A stretch of DNA of 6,126 nucleotides from NCBI GenBank assembly GCA_017396725.1, contig JAFQLA010000007.1:1-6126 (forward strand), written 5' to 3'. The position numbers were made by a program, and so were the translations under genes. The notes under the pieces are model-generated. The model did no database searches. It saw only the letters and a list, made by a program, of their open reading frames with translations, and was not told the DNA's origin. The first letter of the stretch is position 1. Each line of letters starts with the position of its first letter. Source of the stretch: Oscillospiraceae bacterium. Lineage in GTDB: Bacteria > Bacillota_A > Clostridia > Oscillospirales > Oscillospiraceae. Of the stretch, positions 1-5,452 are shown piece by piece.

Positions 1-420
1 GACGACCATGATGGTGTAGTTTTCGGGGATGAGGCCCAGATCCTTGGCGATCTTGGCGCCGTATGCAGCGGAGGCCATGCCGCCTTCCTGGTCACTTGCG
101 CCGCGGCCATAGATAACGCTGTCGGTTTCATAGCCTTCATAGGGATCGTGTTCCCAGTTCTTGATGTTGCCGATACCTACAGTATCGATATGGGAGTCGA
201 TGGCGATGATTTTGTCGCCGGTGCCCATCCAACCGATGACATTGCCGAGACCGTCGATCTCAACCTTGTCATAGCCCAGTTTTTCCAGCTCCTGAGCAAT
301 GCGTTTTACAACGCCTTCTTCTTCGCAGGACTCAGAGGGGATGGCGATCATGTCGCGCAGGAATTTGGACATATCGTCCTTGTATGCTTCCGCTGCTCTC
401 TTGATAGCTTCAAAATCCAT
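1..420 (-). CDS. ygeY: YgeY family M20 metallohydrolase, N-terminal 140 residues (partial)
   Basis: This is a zinc-dependent amidohydrolase/peptidase of the M20 family, of the YgeY type found in selenium-metabolism and purine-degradation clusters; the exact substrate is not established from sequence. The reading frame is open from the ATG at 418-420 to the left edge, so about two thirds of the protein is missing. The fragment shows the M20 metal-site motif [10 protein letters not shown] (H77, D79) and the second signature [14 protein letters not shown], where D110 should be the bridging metal ligand. The stretch [16 protein letters not shown] (81-96) is the YgeY-type variant and separates it from ArgE/DapE relatives. 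The start is well supported: GGAGG at 428-432 (minus strand) lies 7 bases upstream, and a near-consensus promoter lies further up. It is divergent from the PAS-HTH regulator at 693. The family call is firm; the substrate is unknown. Confidence 0.9.
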   Translation of the reverse strand, partial: MDFEAIKRAAEAYKDDMSKFLRDMIAIPSESCEEEGVVKRIAQELEKLGYDKVEIDGLGNVIGWMGTGDKIIAIDSHIDTVGIGNIKNWEHDPYEGYETDSVIYGRGASDQEGGMASAAYGAKIAKDLGLIPENYTIMVV

Positions 421-493
421 ATTGATACCTCCGTTTAAAATATACGAAATTTGTTTGTAACTTTATAGGTTGAATAGGGGGAAATCTTTCTTA

Positions 494-528
494 TGATTCT
501 ATGATACCATATGTTCTGCAGATGTCAA
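494..528 (-). promoter_or_regulatory. Predicted sigma-A promoter of ygeY
   Basis: On the minus strand a perfect -35 TTGACA (523-528) is followed after 16 bases by TATCAT (501-506), which matches the -10 consensus at five of six positions. The predicted start near 494 would give a leader of about 75 bases containing the ygeY ribosome site. One of the three AAACAAATTT motifs (527-536) and a long AT-rich inverted repeat (528-562) abut the -35 box, and another copy (447-456) lies in the leader. This suggests control by a DNA-binding protein, probably the divergently encoded regulator (inference). Confidence 0.7.
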
Positions 529-562
529 ACAAATTTTTTTAAATCCTAAAAAAATTTTTGTT
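528..562. repeat. Long AT-rich inverted repeat between the divergent promoters
   Basis: The left arm 528-541 (AACAAATTTTTTTA) and the right arm 547-562 (reverse complement AACAAAAATTTTTTTA) match apart from a two-base bulge, around a 5-base loop. It sits between the two divergent -35 boxes and begins on the last base of the ygeY -35. It contains one of the AAACAAATTT motifs, and the right arm carries a stretched version. It could be an operator or bent DNA. It is unlikely to act as a terminator because both predicted transcripts start outside it and run away from it. Confidence 0.45.
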
Positions 563-571
563 AAAAAGTGG

Positions 572-607
572 TTGACGGGAGAAAAAATTATTATTATTAT
601 ATAGTTG
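572..607 (+). promoter_or_regulatory. Predicted sigma-A promoter of the PAS-HTH regulator gene
   Basis: A -35 TTGACG (572-577) is followed by 17 bases and TATTAT (595-600), five of six matches in each box. The predicted start near 607 gives a leader of about 85 bases. The -10 region is built from a (TTA)4 run (588-599), so an alternative TATTAT also exists at 592-597 with a poorer 14-base spacer. A copy of the AAATTTGTTT motif (616-625) follows directly after the start point, where a repressor would block transcription. Confidence 0.65.
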
Positions 608-692
608 TGAACAAAAAATTTGTTTTGCAGAGCAACAGTTTGTGAGAAACTGCACAGAGCTGAAATATATTTAAGAAGGAAGGTGGGTGACT

Positions 693-1343
693 ATGGAAGC
701 CGGAAAACTTGAAATGCTTCGACAGATCGCTGCAGGTATTGCTGCTCAGTTTGGCAGCAATTGTGAGGTTCTTGTTCACGATGTCAGCAGCCACCATGCG
801 GAAAGCTCAGTGGTGGTGATTGAAAACGGTCATGTCAGTGGCCGCAAGCTGGGTGACGGTGCTTCGAAAGTCGTTATGGACTTTCTGAAGGAAGGCAATG
901 TAGACAAGCAGGACCATCTGGCATACCTTACCAAAACGCCTGACGGGAAGATCCTGAAGTCATCCACTATGTATATTAAAAACAGTAAGGGAAAAGTCTA
1001 CGCAATTCTTTCTATTAACTATGATATTTCTGCGCTGCTGTTGGTGGATAATGCTATCAAGGATCTGATCGGCACGCAGGATAAGGTGCAGAGCGAGCCG
1101 GAAAAGATCGTCAATGTCAATGATCTCCTTACCGAGCTCATTGAGCAGTCCGTTGCGTTGGTGGGTAAGCCGGTGGCTTTGATGAACAAAGAAGATAAAG
1201 TAAAGGCCATCCAGTTCCTCAATAAGAACGGCGCTTTCCTTGTGACAAAATCCGGCGACAAGATCGCAAAATACTTTGGTATTTCCAAGTATACTTTGTA
1301 TTCCTATATTGATACCAAACAGGAAGACCGGAAGAAAGATTGA
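693..1343 (+). CDS. YheO/DauR-type PAS-HTH transcriptional regulator
   Basis: This is a cytoplasmic DNA-binding regulator of 216 residues, close to the usual length of the family. The N-terminal YheO-type PAS domain spans roughly residues 8-115. It carries the family signatures FGSNCEVLVHDV (20-31), VVVIENGHVSGRKLG (40-54), the DGKILKSSTMYIKN stretch (about 84-97) and AILSINYDIS (104-113). A linker leads to a C-terminal HTH_22 domain with KAIQFLNKNGAFLV (171-184) and the recognition region IAKYFGISKYTLYSYID (191-207). In DauR of Pseudomonas such a protein regulates D-arginine catabolism, and PAS domains of this class are thought to sense small ligands. Here the divergent position next to ygeY suggests control of the purine/amide catabolic genes (inference). 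A GTG at 687 in the same frame is an alternative start. I prefer ATG 693 because GGAAGG (678-683) then lies 9 bases upstream rather than 3, but the choice is not certain. It converges on the xdhC-family gene. Confidence 0.9.
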   Translation: MEAGKLEMLRQIAAGIAAQFGSNCEVLVHDVSSHHAESSVVVIENGHVSGRKLGDGASKVVMDFLKEGNVDKQDHLAYLTKTPDGKILKSSTMYIKNSKGKVYAILSINYDISALLLVDNAIKDLIGTQDKVQSEPEKIVNVNDLLTELIEQSVALVGKPVALMNKEDKVKAIQFLNKNGAFLVTKSGDKIAKYFGISKYTLYSYIDTKQEDRKKD

Positions 1344-1360
1344 TGCTCCTGAAAAGAAAG

Positions 1361-1392
1361 AAGACCACACCGATGTGCTTCGGTGTGGTCTT
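1361..1392. terminator. Bidirectional intrinsic terminator between convergent genes
   Basis: A perfect 13-bp stem (1361-1373 with 1380-1392) encloses a 6-base loop. On the minus strand the stem is followed by TTCTTTCTTTTC, and on the plus strand by a looser U-rich tail (TTTGATTTTA). It lies between the stop of the regulator (1343) and the stop of the xdhC-family gene (1398), so one element can end both transcripts. Confidence 0.88.
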
Positions 1393-1397
1393 TGATT

Positions 1398-2159
1398 TTA
1401 TTTGCGTTCGAACCGGAGAGTCATTTTCCCGTCGACGTGGTTTGAGAGGGTAGCTTCAAAGGAATCGCCGGAAGAACTCAGGAGAGCAACAGATTTCCGA
1501 ATTGCTTCATACTCAATGCTGCCGCCGCCTACCGTGCCGACAAAGCTGCCGTCGGCAAAGATCACCATGGCGGCGCCGCTTTGCCGTGAGGTAATGCCTT
1601 CGGTGGCGATAACAGAGGCCAGCACCTTGGGGCGGGGATCCCGCAGGGCAGACTTTATTGCCACATCGATGTGATCGTGCGGTTGGGTGCGATAAAGCTG
1701 CACCATTTCCGCCGCGATACAGATGGCGATCTCGCCGGGAGTCTCAGCGCCGATGGAAAGGCCGATGGGGGTGTGGACGAGGGCGAGCCGCTCTTCGCTG
1801 AAGCCTTGGGCGCGAAGCTTTTCAAAAGCTTTGGCAGCTTTCTTCTGGCTGCCCAGCATACCCACATACCCAAAGGAGCGGGAGAGGATCACCGCGAGGC
1901 AGGAAAAATCCAGCTCATGGGAATGGGTCATAGTCACATAGTAGCTTTCTGCCGGGAAATCGTAAGAGGAAAGGTTTTCAAAGGAATCAAAGATAAGGTG
2001 ATCGGCGACGGGGAAACGCTCTCGGGTCAAGAGTCCCTCCCGGTCGTCAATGACGATGATCTGCCAGCCCAAAGGCTGAAGCACCGTGCAAAGAGCTGCG
2101 GAAACATGACCTGCGCCGCAGAGGACCACCGTCTGGCGGTCGGTATCAAAGTGCATCAT
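1398..2159 (-). CDS. xdhC: XdhC family molybdenum hydroxylase maturation factor, domains in reversed order
   Basis: XdhC proteins bind molybdenum cofactor and help insert its sulfurated form into xanthine dehydrogenase-type enzymes; they act in the cytoplasm. This 253-residue protein opens with the Rossmann-fold XdhC_C domain (about 9-158). It has the dinucleotide-type loop CGAGHVS (14-20), acidic IDDRE (37-41), YVGMLGSQKK (98-107) and HTPIGLSIGAETPGEIA (129-145). The CoxI/XdhC domain follows (about 176-250), with VLASVIATEGITSRQSGAAM and FADGSFVGTVGGGSIE. Canonical XdhC has these domains the other way round. The C-terminus reads DGKMTLRFERK, where the family normally has a CGG motif just before this strand, so that cysteine appears to be missing. 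The ATG (2157-2159) overlaps the hydA stop as ATGA and has no ribosome site, which implies translational coupling. A second ATG follows immediately. The cognate hydroxylase is not in the window. Confidence 0.88.
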   Translation of the reverse strand: MMHFDTDRQTVVLCGAGHVSAALCTVLQPLGWQIIVIDDREGLLTRERFPVADHLIFDSFENLSSYDFPAESYYVTMTHSHELDFSCLAVILSRSFGYVGMLGSQKKAAKAFEKLRAQGFSEERLALVHTPIGLSIGAETPGEIAICIAAEMVQLYRTQPHDHIDVAIKSALRDPRPKVLASVIATEGITSRQSGAAMVIFADGSFVGTVGGGSIEYEAIRKSVALLSSSGDSFEATLSNHVDGKMTLRFERK

Positions 2160-3532
2160 ACGAGACTGTTTTTGCCGCGCACCAGATATTTGCCGCAGCG
2201 GTCAGCGACAACTTTGCCGTTTCTTACCGCAAGGTTGCCCCGCAGGAATACCATGGAGATGCCGCCGGAGGTGACAAAGCCTTCGTAGGGCGTATAGTCC
2301 ACATTGGCCACCATGTCTTCCGCGCGGATCACATGGCTGGCGCGGGGATCATAAACCACGATATCGGCGTCGCTGCCCTTGCGGATAATACCCTTGCGGG
2401 GGAAGAGACCGTAAAGGCGGGCGGGATTTTCGCTCAGCAGGCTGCACATCTGGCCAAGGGAGATCTTGCGGGTGGTAACACCGTAGGAATAGATCAGCTC
2501 GCCGCGGGTCTCCACGCCGGGAAGACCGCCGGGGATCTTGGTGAAATCCTCCTTGCCGGCATCCTTCTGGGCAAGTGTGAAGCTGCAGTGGTCGGTGGCG
2601 ATGGTCTGGATCTCATCGCGGTGAAGTGCCTTCCAAAGATAGCGCTGGTCAAGATCGGTGCGCAGGGGAGGCGCGCAGACATAACGGGCGGCAGAGGAGT
2701 AATCCTCGTTGAAATAGACGCTTTCATCCAGCAGCAGGTACTGAGGGCAGGTCTCCACATAGACCTTCTGGCCCCGCTTGCGGGCGATCTCCACTTCCCG
2801 CATGGCAGCTTCGCTGGTGAGGTGAACGATGATGATAGGTACATCCGCTGCCTGCGCGATACGCAGCACACGGGCCACAGCTTCCGCTTCCAGATAGTCG
2901 GGGCGGGTAATAGCATGGGAGGAGACACCCATTTTTCCGCTTGCCTTGCGCTCGGCGATCTTGGCGTCAATAACGCTGCTGTTTTCACAGTGCACGCCGC
3001 AGATGCCGCCGAACTTTTTAAGCTTCTTCAGCGCAAGATACATATCCCCGTCGCTGATCATCATGGCGGAGTAAGTGGTGTACATCTTGAAGGAGGTAAT
3101 GCCGGCGGCGAACATGTTGGCGATCTCTTTTTCGATGGATTCGTTCCAATCGTCAATGGTCATGTGGAAGCTGTAGTCACAGTAGGTATAACCGTCAGCC
3201 TTGGTGTGCCACTGGTCGAGACCGTGCTGCAGGGATTCGCCTTTGTTGGGGCAGGCATAGTCAATGACAGTAGTGGTGCCGCCCCGCAGTGCTGCCTTGG
3301 AGCCGGTGGAAAAATTATCGGCAGTAGTGGTGTTGCACACATCCAGATCGAAATGGGTGTGTGCATCGATAAAGCCGGGGAAAAGGAGCTGGTCGGCGAC
3401 ATTGATAATAGAGGCGTCACTGCAGGTCAGATTGCGGCCGACCTTGGCGATCTTCTCACCGTCAATGAGCACATCGGCTTTTTTTGCGCCGTTGGAAGAG
3501 ACCACAAAGCCGCCCTTGAGCAAAATTTTCAT
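2156..3532 (-). CDS. hydA: Dihydropyrimidinase / D-hydantoinase family cyclic amidohydrolase
   Basis: This is a binuclear-metal cyclic amide hydrolase of 458 residues, full length for the family, which opens dihydropyrimidine or hydantoin-like rings in the cytoplasm. All expected active-site residues are visible. These are HxH in GFIDAHTHFDL (H58, H60), the lysine that becomes carboxylated in TSFKMYTTY (K149) with substrate-side Y154, metal histidines H181 (GVHCENS) and H237 (IIVHLTSEA), and the catalytic aspartate D314 in IATDHCSFT. LPGVETR (337-343) is also typical. The gene is the first of a pair with the xdhC-family gene. Its homologue in E. coli (ygeZ/hyuA) sits in the same selenium/purine cluster as ygeY and ygfK, so a role in purine-ring intermediate breakdown is likely but inferred. 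The start is supported by AAAAGGAGT ending 8 bases upstream. The family is certain; the true substrate is not. Confidence 0.93.
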   Translation of the reverse strand: MKILLKGGFVVSSNGAKKADVLIDGEKIAKVGRNLTCSDASIINVADQLLFPGFIDAHTHFDLDVCNTTTADNFSTGSKAALRGGTTTVIDYACPNKGESLQHGLDQWHTKADGYTYCDYSFHMTIDDWNESIEKEIANMFAAGITSFKMYTTYSAMMISDGDMYLALKKLKKFGGICGVHCENSSVIDAKIAERKASGKMGVSSHAITRPDYLEAEAVARVLRIAQAADVPIIIVHLTSEAAMREVEIARKRGQKVYVETCPQYLLLDESVYFNEDYSSAARYVCAPPLRTDLDQRYLWKALHRDEIQTIATDHCSFTLAQKDAGKEDFTKIPGGLPGVETRGELIYSYGVTTRKISLGQMCSLLSENPARLYGLFPRKGIIRKGSDADIVVYDPRASHVIRAEDMVANVDYTPYEGFVTSGGISMVFLRGNLAVRNGKVVADRCGKYLVRGKNSLV

Positions 3533-3564
3533 TGCACATCACTCCTTTTAAGAAACTTGAAATA

Positions 3565-3593
3565 AGTGTAGCATATTTGCAAAAAAATATCCA
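3565..3593 (-). promoter_or_regulatory. Possible promoter of the hydA-xdhC unit
   Basis: On the minus strand TGGATA (3588-3593), a 17-base spacer and TACACT (3565-3570) form a weak sigma-A-like promoter with four of six matches in each box. It lies between the upstream terminator (3621-3655) and the hydA ribosome site. A promoter is expected here because of that terminator, but the exact boxes are uncertain. None of the AAACAAATTT motifs seen upstream of ygeY is present. Confidence 0.35.
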
Positions 3594-3620
3594 TACGGAA
3601 CTTTGCAAAAAAACAAAAAG

Positions 3621-3655
3621 AAAAGGCTTTGGAACACATAGTTCCAAAGCCTTTT
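3621..3655 (-). terminator. Intrinsic terminator after the EIIC-like gene
   Basis: A perfect 15-bp stem (3621-3635 with 3641-3655) encloses a 5-base loop. On the minus strand it is followed by a long U-rich tail (CTTTTTGTTTTTTTGC). It begins a few bases past the stop of the EIIC-like gene and separates it from the hydA-xdhC unit, showing that the two units are transcribed independently. Confidence 0.92.
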
Positions 3656-3659
3656 TTGA

Positions 3660-4778
3660 TTACTGGAGAGTGAGGTCGCCTTCTTTGATCCAACCGATCT
3701 TGCGGGCTACAAGACCGAAGACCCAGGTGAGAAGGGCGGGCAGCACCACGCAGATCAGAGCCAGGCCGATCCAATGGAAAGCCGTGGGAGAGACAGCGGC
3801 AGCGCCGTGGGAAAGCGCGATCTCGCTGGGAGAGAGCCAACCGGTCCACACGCCGATGGGGCCCACGAGGCCGCAGGTACCCATACCGGAGGAAACGGGA
3901 GCGCCGTTCATTTCCAGCTTGAAAAGACAGGTGGCCAGAGGGCCGGTGATGGCGGAGGTAAGGATGGGGGGGATCCAGATGCGGGGATTGCGGACGATGT
4001 TGCCCATCTGCAGCATGGAGGTGCCGAGACCCTGACTCACAAGACCGCCCCAGCGGTTTTCGCGGAAGCTCATCACGGCAAAACCCACCATCTGCGCGCA
4101 GCAGCCTGCCACAGCAGCGCCGCCTGCAAGGCCGGTGAGACCCAGCACGGAGCAGATAGCGGCAGAGGAGATGGGAAGGGTCAGTGCGATGCCTACCAGT
4201 ACGGAAACAGCAATACCCATCCAGAAGGGCTGCAGTTCCGTTGCCATCATGATAAGGGTGCCCACATAGCTGGCGGCAGTGCTGATGGGCTTTGCGATGA
4301 GGCAGGAAAGACCGACACCAACGAGAATGGTGACAATAGGCGTTACCAGAATATCGATCTTGGTTTCCTTGGAAACGGCCTTACCGAATTCGGCTGCGAC
4401 GATGGCCACGATCAAAACAGCAAGGGGGCCGCCTGCGCCGCCCATCACATTGGTGGCATATCCTACGGGAACGAGAGAGAAAAGCACCAGCGCGGGAGCC
4501 TGCAGAGAGTAGCCGATGGCAACGGCCATAGCGGGGCCTACCATTGCGGAAGCAAGACCGCCGATGGTATAGGCAACAGCAGCGTCACCCTTACCTACGG
4601 TAGCGACGATAGCGCTGAGGAAGCCGATACCGAGGTGCTTGCCCAAAGTATCCAGAATGGTACCTACCAGCAGGGTGCAGAAAAGGCCCTGTGCCATGGC
4701 GCTCATAGCGTCAATACCGTAGTGGCGGGCGGAAATTACGATATTCTTCCGCTTGAGAAAAGCTTTGATCTTATCCAT
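3660..4778 (-). CDS. Lone PTS EIIC-like (PfoR-type) integral membrane transporter
   Basis: This 372-residue polytopic membrane protein belongs to the PTS_EIIC_2 / COG3641 (PfoR-like) group. About ten hydrophobic segments are visible, for example around 28-46, 50-62, 66-91, 94-108, 117-130, 143-161, 185-210, 217-237, 268-285 and 336-356. Family hallmarks are LPISSAAICSVLGLTGLAGG (201-220), the GNIVRNPRIWIPP stretch (259-271) and the glycine-rich GAPVSSGMGTCGLVGP stretch (292-307). No EIIA, EIIB or HPr-type phosphorylation domain is present in the protein or elsewhere in the window, so sugar phosphotransfer is doubtful. It directly follows a NiaR-type repressor and has its own promoter overlapped by a palindromic operator, which suggests a niacin-related substrate (inference). 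The start MDKIKAFLKRKN follows GGTGA at a 6-base spacing. An upstream in-frame ATG at 4904 would overlap the niaR gene, the promoter and the operator, and is rejected. Confidence 0.85.
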   Translation of the reverse strand: MDKIKAFLKRKNIVISARHYGIDAMSAMAQGLFCTLLVGTILDTLGKHLGIGFLSAIVATVGKGDAAVAYTIGGLASAMVGPAMAVAIGYSLQAPALVLFSLVPVGYATNVMGGAGGPLAVLIVAIVAAEFGKAVSKETKIDILVTPIVTILVGVGLSCLIAKPISTAASYVGTLIMMATELQPFWMGIAVSVLVGIALTLPISSAAICSVLGLTGLAGGAAVAGCCAQMVGFAVMSFRENRWGGLVSQGLGTSMLQMGNIVRNPRIWIPPILTSAITGPLATCLFKLEMNGAPVSSGMGTCGLVGPIGVWTGWLSPSEIALSHGAAAVSPTAFHWIGLALICVVLPALLTWVFGLVARKIGWIKEGDLTLQ

Positions 4779-4812
4779 TGTAATCACCGTTTCTTTCTCT
4801 GAAAAACTAAAA

Positions 4813-4840
4813 TCCGACAGATGTCTTGACACCTGTCGGA
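4813..4840. promoter_or_regulatory. 28-base palindromic operator, probable NiaR box
   Basis: The arms TCCGACAGATGTC (4813-4825) and GACACCTGTCGGA (4828-4840) are complementary except for one G/T-type mismatch, around a 2-base centre. The palindrome starts 4 bases downstream of a near-consensus -10 box, so it covers the transcription start of the EIIC-like gene, a classical repressor position. The half-site ACACCTGT / ACAGATGT resembles what I remember of NiaR sites in Firmicutes, and the adjacent gene encodes a NiaR-type protein. On the minus strand it is followed by TTTTAGTTTTTC, so for readthrough RNA from niaR it could also serve as an intrinsic terminator. Confidence 0.72.
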
Positions 4841-4844
4841 TGCT

Positions 4845-4873
4845 ATTGTAAAGTGCTTTGGTCTGATTGTCAA
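4845..4873 (-). promoter_or_regulatory. Strong sigma-A promoter of the EIIC-like gene
   Basis: On the minus strand a perfect TTGACA (4868-4873), an exact 17-base spacer and TACAAT (4845-4850, five of six matches) form one of the best promoters in the window. It begins just past the niaR stop codon. The predicted start near 4838 falls inside the palindromic operator. The transporter can therefore be expressed separately from niaR and be shut off by a repressor bound at the operator. Confidence 0.85.
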
Positions 4874-4876
4874 GTT

Positions 4877-5395
4877 TTATTTGGCGCTGATGAGGATGCC
4901 GCATTCCTGCAGGATATTCCGGAGGCGGAAGAACACCTCTTCATTGGGGCAGGAAACAGTGTGGGTGTGGAGACCTTCCGTCAGCGCGGAGAGGGGAAGG
5001 GCATCATTGGAACGGACGCGCTCCACAAAGCATTCCACATCCAGACGGGAGGCGATCTGCAGTTCGCCGGTCAGCGCGCCGTAAATAGGGTGCTCCACGA
5101 TGACATTGATGACCTTGCAGCCGCAATCCACAATGGCATTGAGTTCTTCTGCCATTTGTTCACCGCTATGGCAGCAGATCAACTGATGAATGATGCCGTG
5201 AGAATGCTCTTTTTCAATGTAATATCCACGAGGAGTGGAAATGATGGAGCAGCCGGCTGCGCGCAGCAGAGCGATATCTCCCACGATCACCTGACGGCTG
5301 ACGGAGAAGCGGCCTGCCAGAGCAGTGGCGCTGATGGGGTCTTTGGAGGTAATGAGGATTTCACGGATTTGCTCTCTTCGTTCCAGAGATGTCAT
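4877..5395 (-). CDS. niaR: NiaR-type niacin-responsive transcriptional repressor (HTH + 3H domain)
   Basis: This 172-residue cytoplasmic repressor has the two-domain layout and usual length of NiaR (YrxA, TM1602). NiaR represses NAD-synthesis and niacin-uptake genes when nicotinic acid is present. The N-terminal winged HTH_11 domain covers about 4-60, with helix-turn-helix SATALAGRFSVSRQVIVGDI (22-41). The C-terminal 3H domain (about 66-170) keeps the metal ligands at the spacing I recall from the Thermotoga structure: H76, E84, and the pair H143/H145 in GLHTHTV. VEHPIYG (100-106) is also conserved. ATG 5393-5395 is preceded by GAAAGG at about 9 bases, and a good promoter lies upstream. It is followed by the palindrome and the EIIC-like gene, its probable target. 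No NAD-synthesis gene is in the window. The effector could be niacin or a related pyridine. Confidence 0.9.
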   Translation of the reverse strand: MTSLERREQIREILITSKDPISATALAGRFSVSRQVIVGDIALLRAAGCSIISTPRGYYIEKEHSHGIIHQLICCHSGEQMAEELNAIVDCGCKVINVIVEHPIYGALTGELQIASRLDVECFVERVRSNDALPLSALTEGLHTHTVSCPNEEVFFRLRNILQECGILISAK

Positions 5396-5423
5396 ACGGC
5401 GGTACCTTTCTTCGTTTTTTCAA

Positions 5424-5452
5424 AATATATCACAAATCAGCGGAAAAATCAA
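5424..5452 (-). promoter_or_regulatory. Predicted sigma-A promoter of niaR
   Basis: On the minus strand TTGATT (5447-5452), a 17-base spacer and TATATT (5424-5429) lie between the ygfK terminator and the niaR ribosome site. No copy of the palindromic operator is seen here, so niaR itself does not appear to be autoregulated through the same box. Confidence 0.65.

Larger units (their letters stand above)
447..625. repeat. Three identical copies of AAACAAATTT in the divergent control region
   Basis: The 10-mer AAACAAATTT occurs exactly at 527-536, and its reverse complement AAATTTGTTT occurs exactly at 447-456 and 616-625. The copies lie downstream of the ygeY start point, at the ygeY -35 box, and just downstream of the predicted regulator start point. 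The 616-625 copy is part of a small inverted repeat, AACAAA-AAA-TTTGTT (610-624). The arrangement resembles repeated operators for an autoregulated divergent regulator. The region is AT-rich, so chance contributes, but three exact copies in 180 bases is notable. No binding data are implied. Confidence 0.45.

Noticed and set aside
148..438. Plus-strand open frame opposite ygeY
   Set aside because: Antisense shadow of the clear M20 hydrolase fragment, extending over its ribosome site.
636..652. Small hairpin CAGTTT-GTGAG-AAACTG in the leader of the PAS-HTH regulator
   Set aside because: Only a 6-bp stem with no U-run and no riboswitch-like context; easily due to chance.
1671..2288. Plus-strand open frame opposite the xdhC-family gene
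   Set aside because: It overlaps a clear XdhC-family gene and runs across the hydA junction; no recognisable domain.
2333..3565. Long plus-strand open frame (410 codons) opposite hydA
   Set aside because: It mirrors the hydA gene, whose product has every catalytic residue of its family. The plus-strand translation resembles no family I know and has no promoter or ribosome site.
3774..4802. Plus-strand open frame (342 codons) opposite the EIIC-like gene
   Set aside because: The translation is low-complexity, rich in H, G, A and D, as expected for the antisense of a hydrophobic membrane protein.
4779..4904. Upstream extension of the EIIC-like protein to an ATG at 4904
   Set aside because: The extension is hydrophilic, overlaps the end of niaR and would place the promoter and operator inside the coding region.
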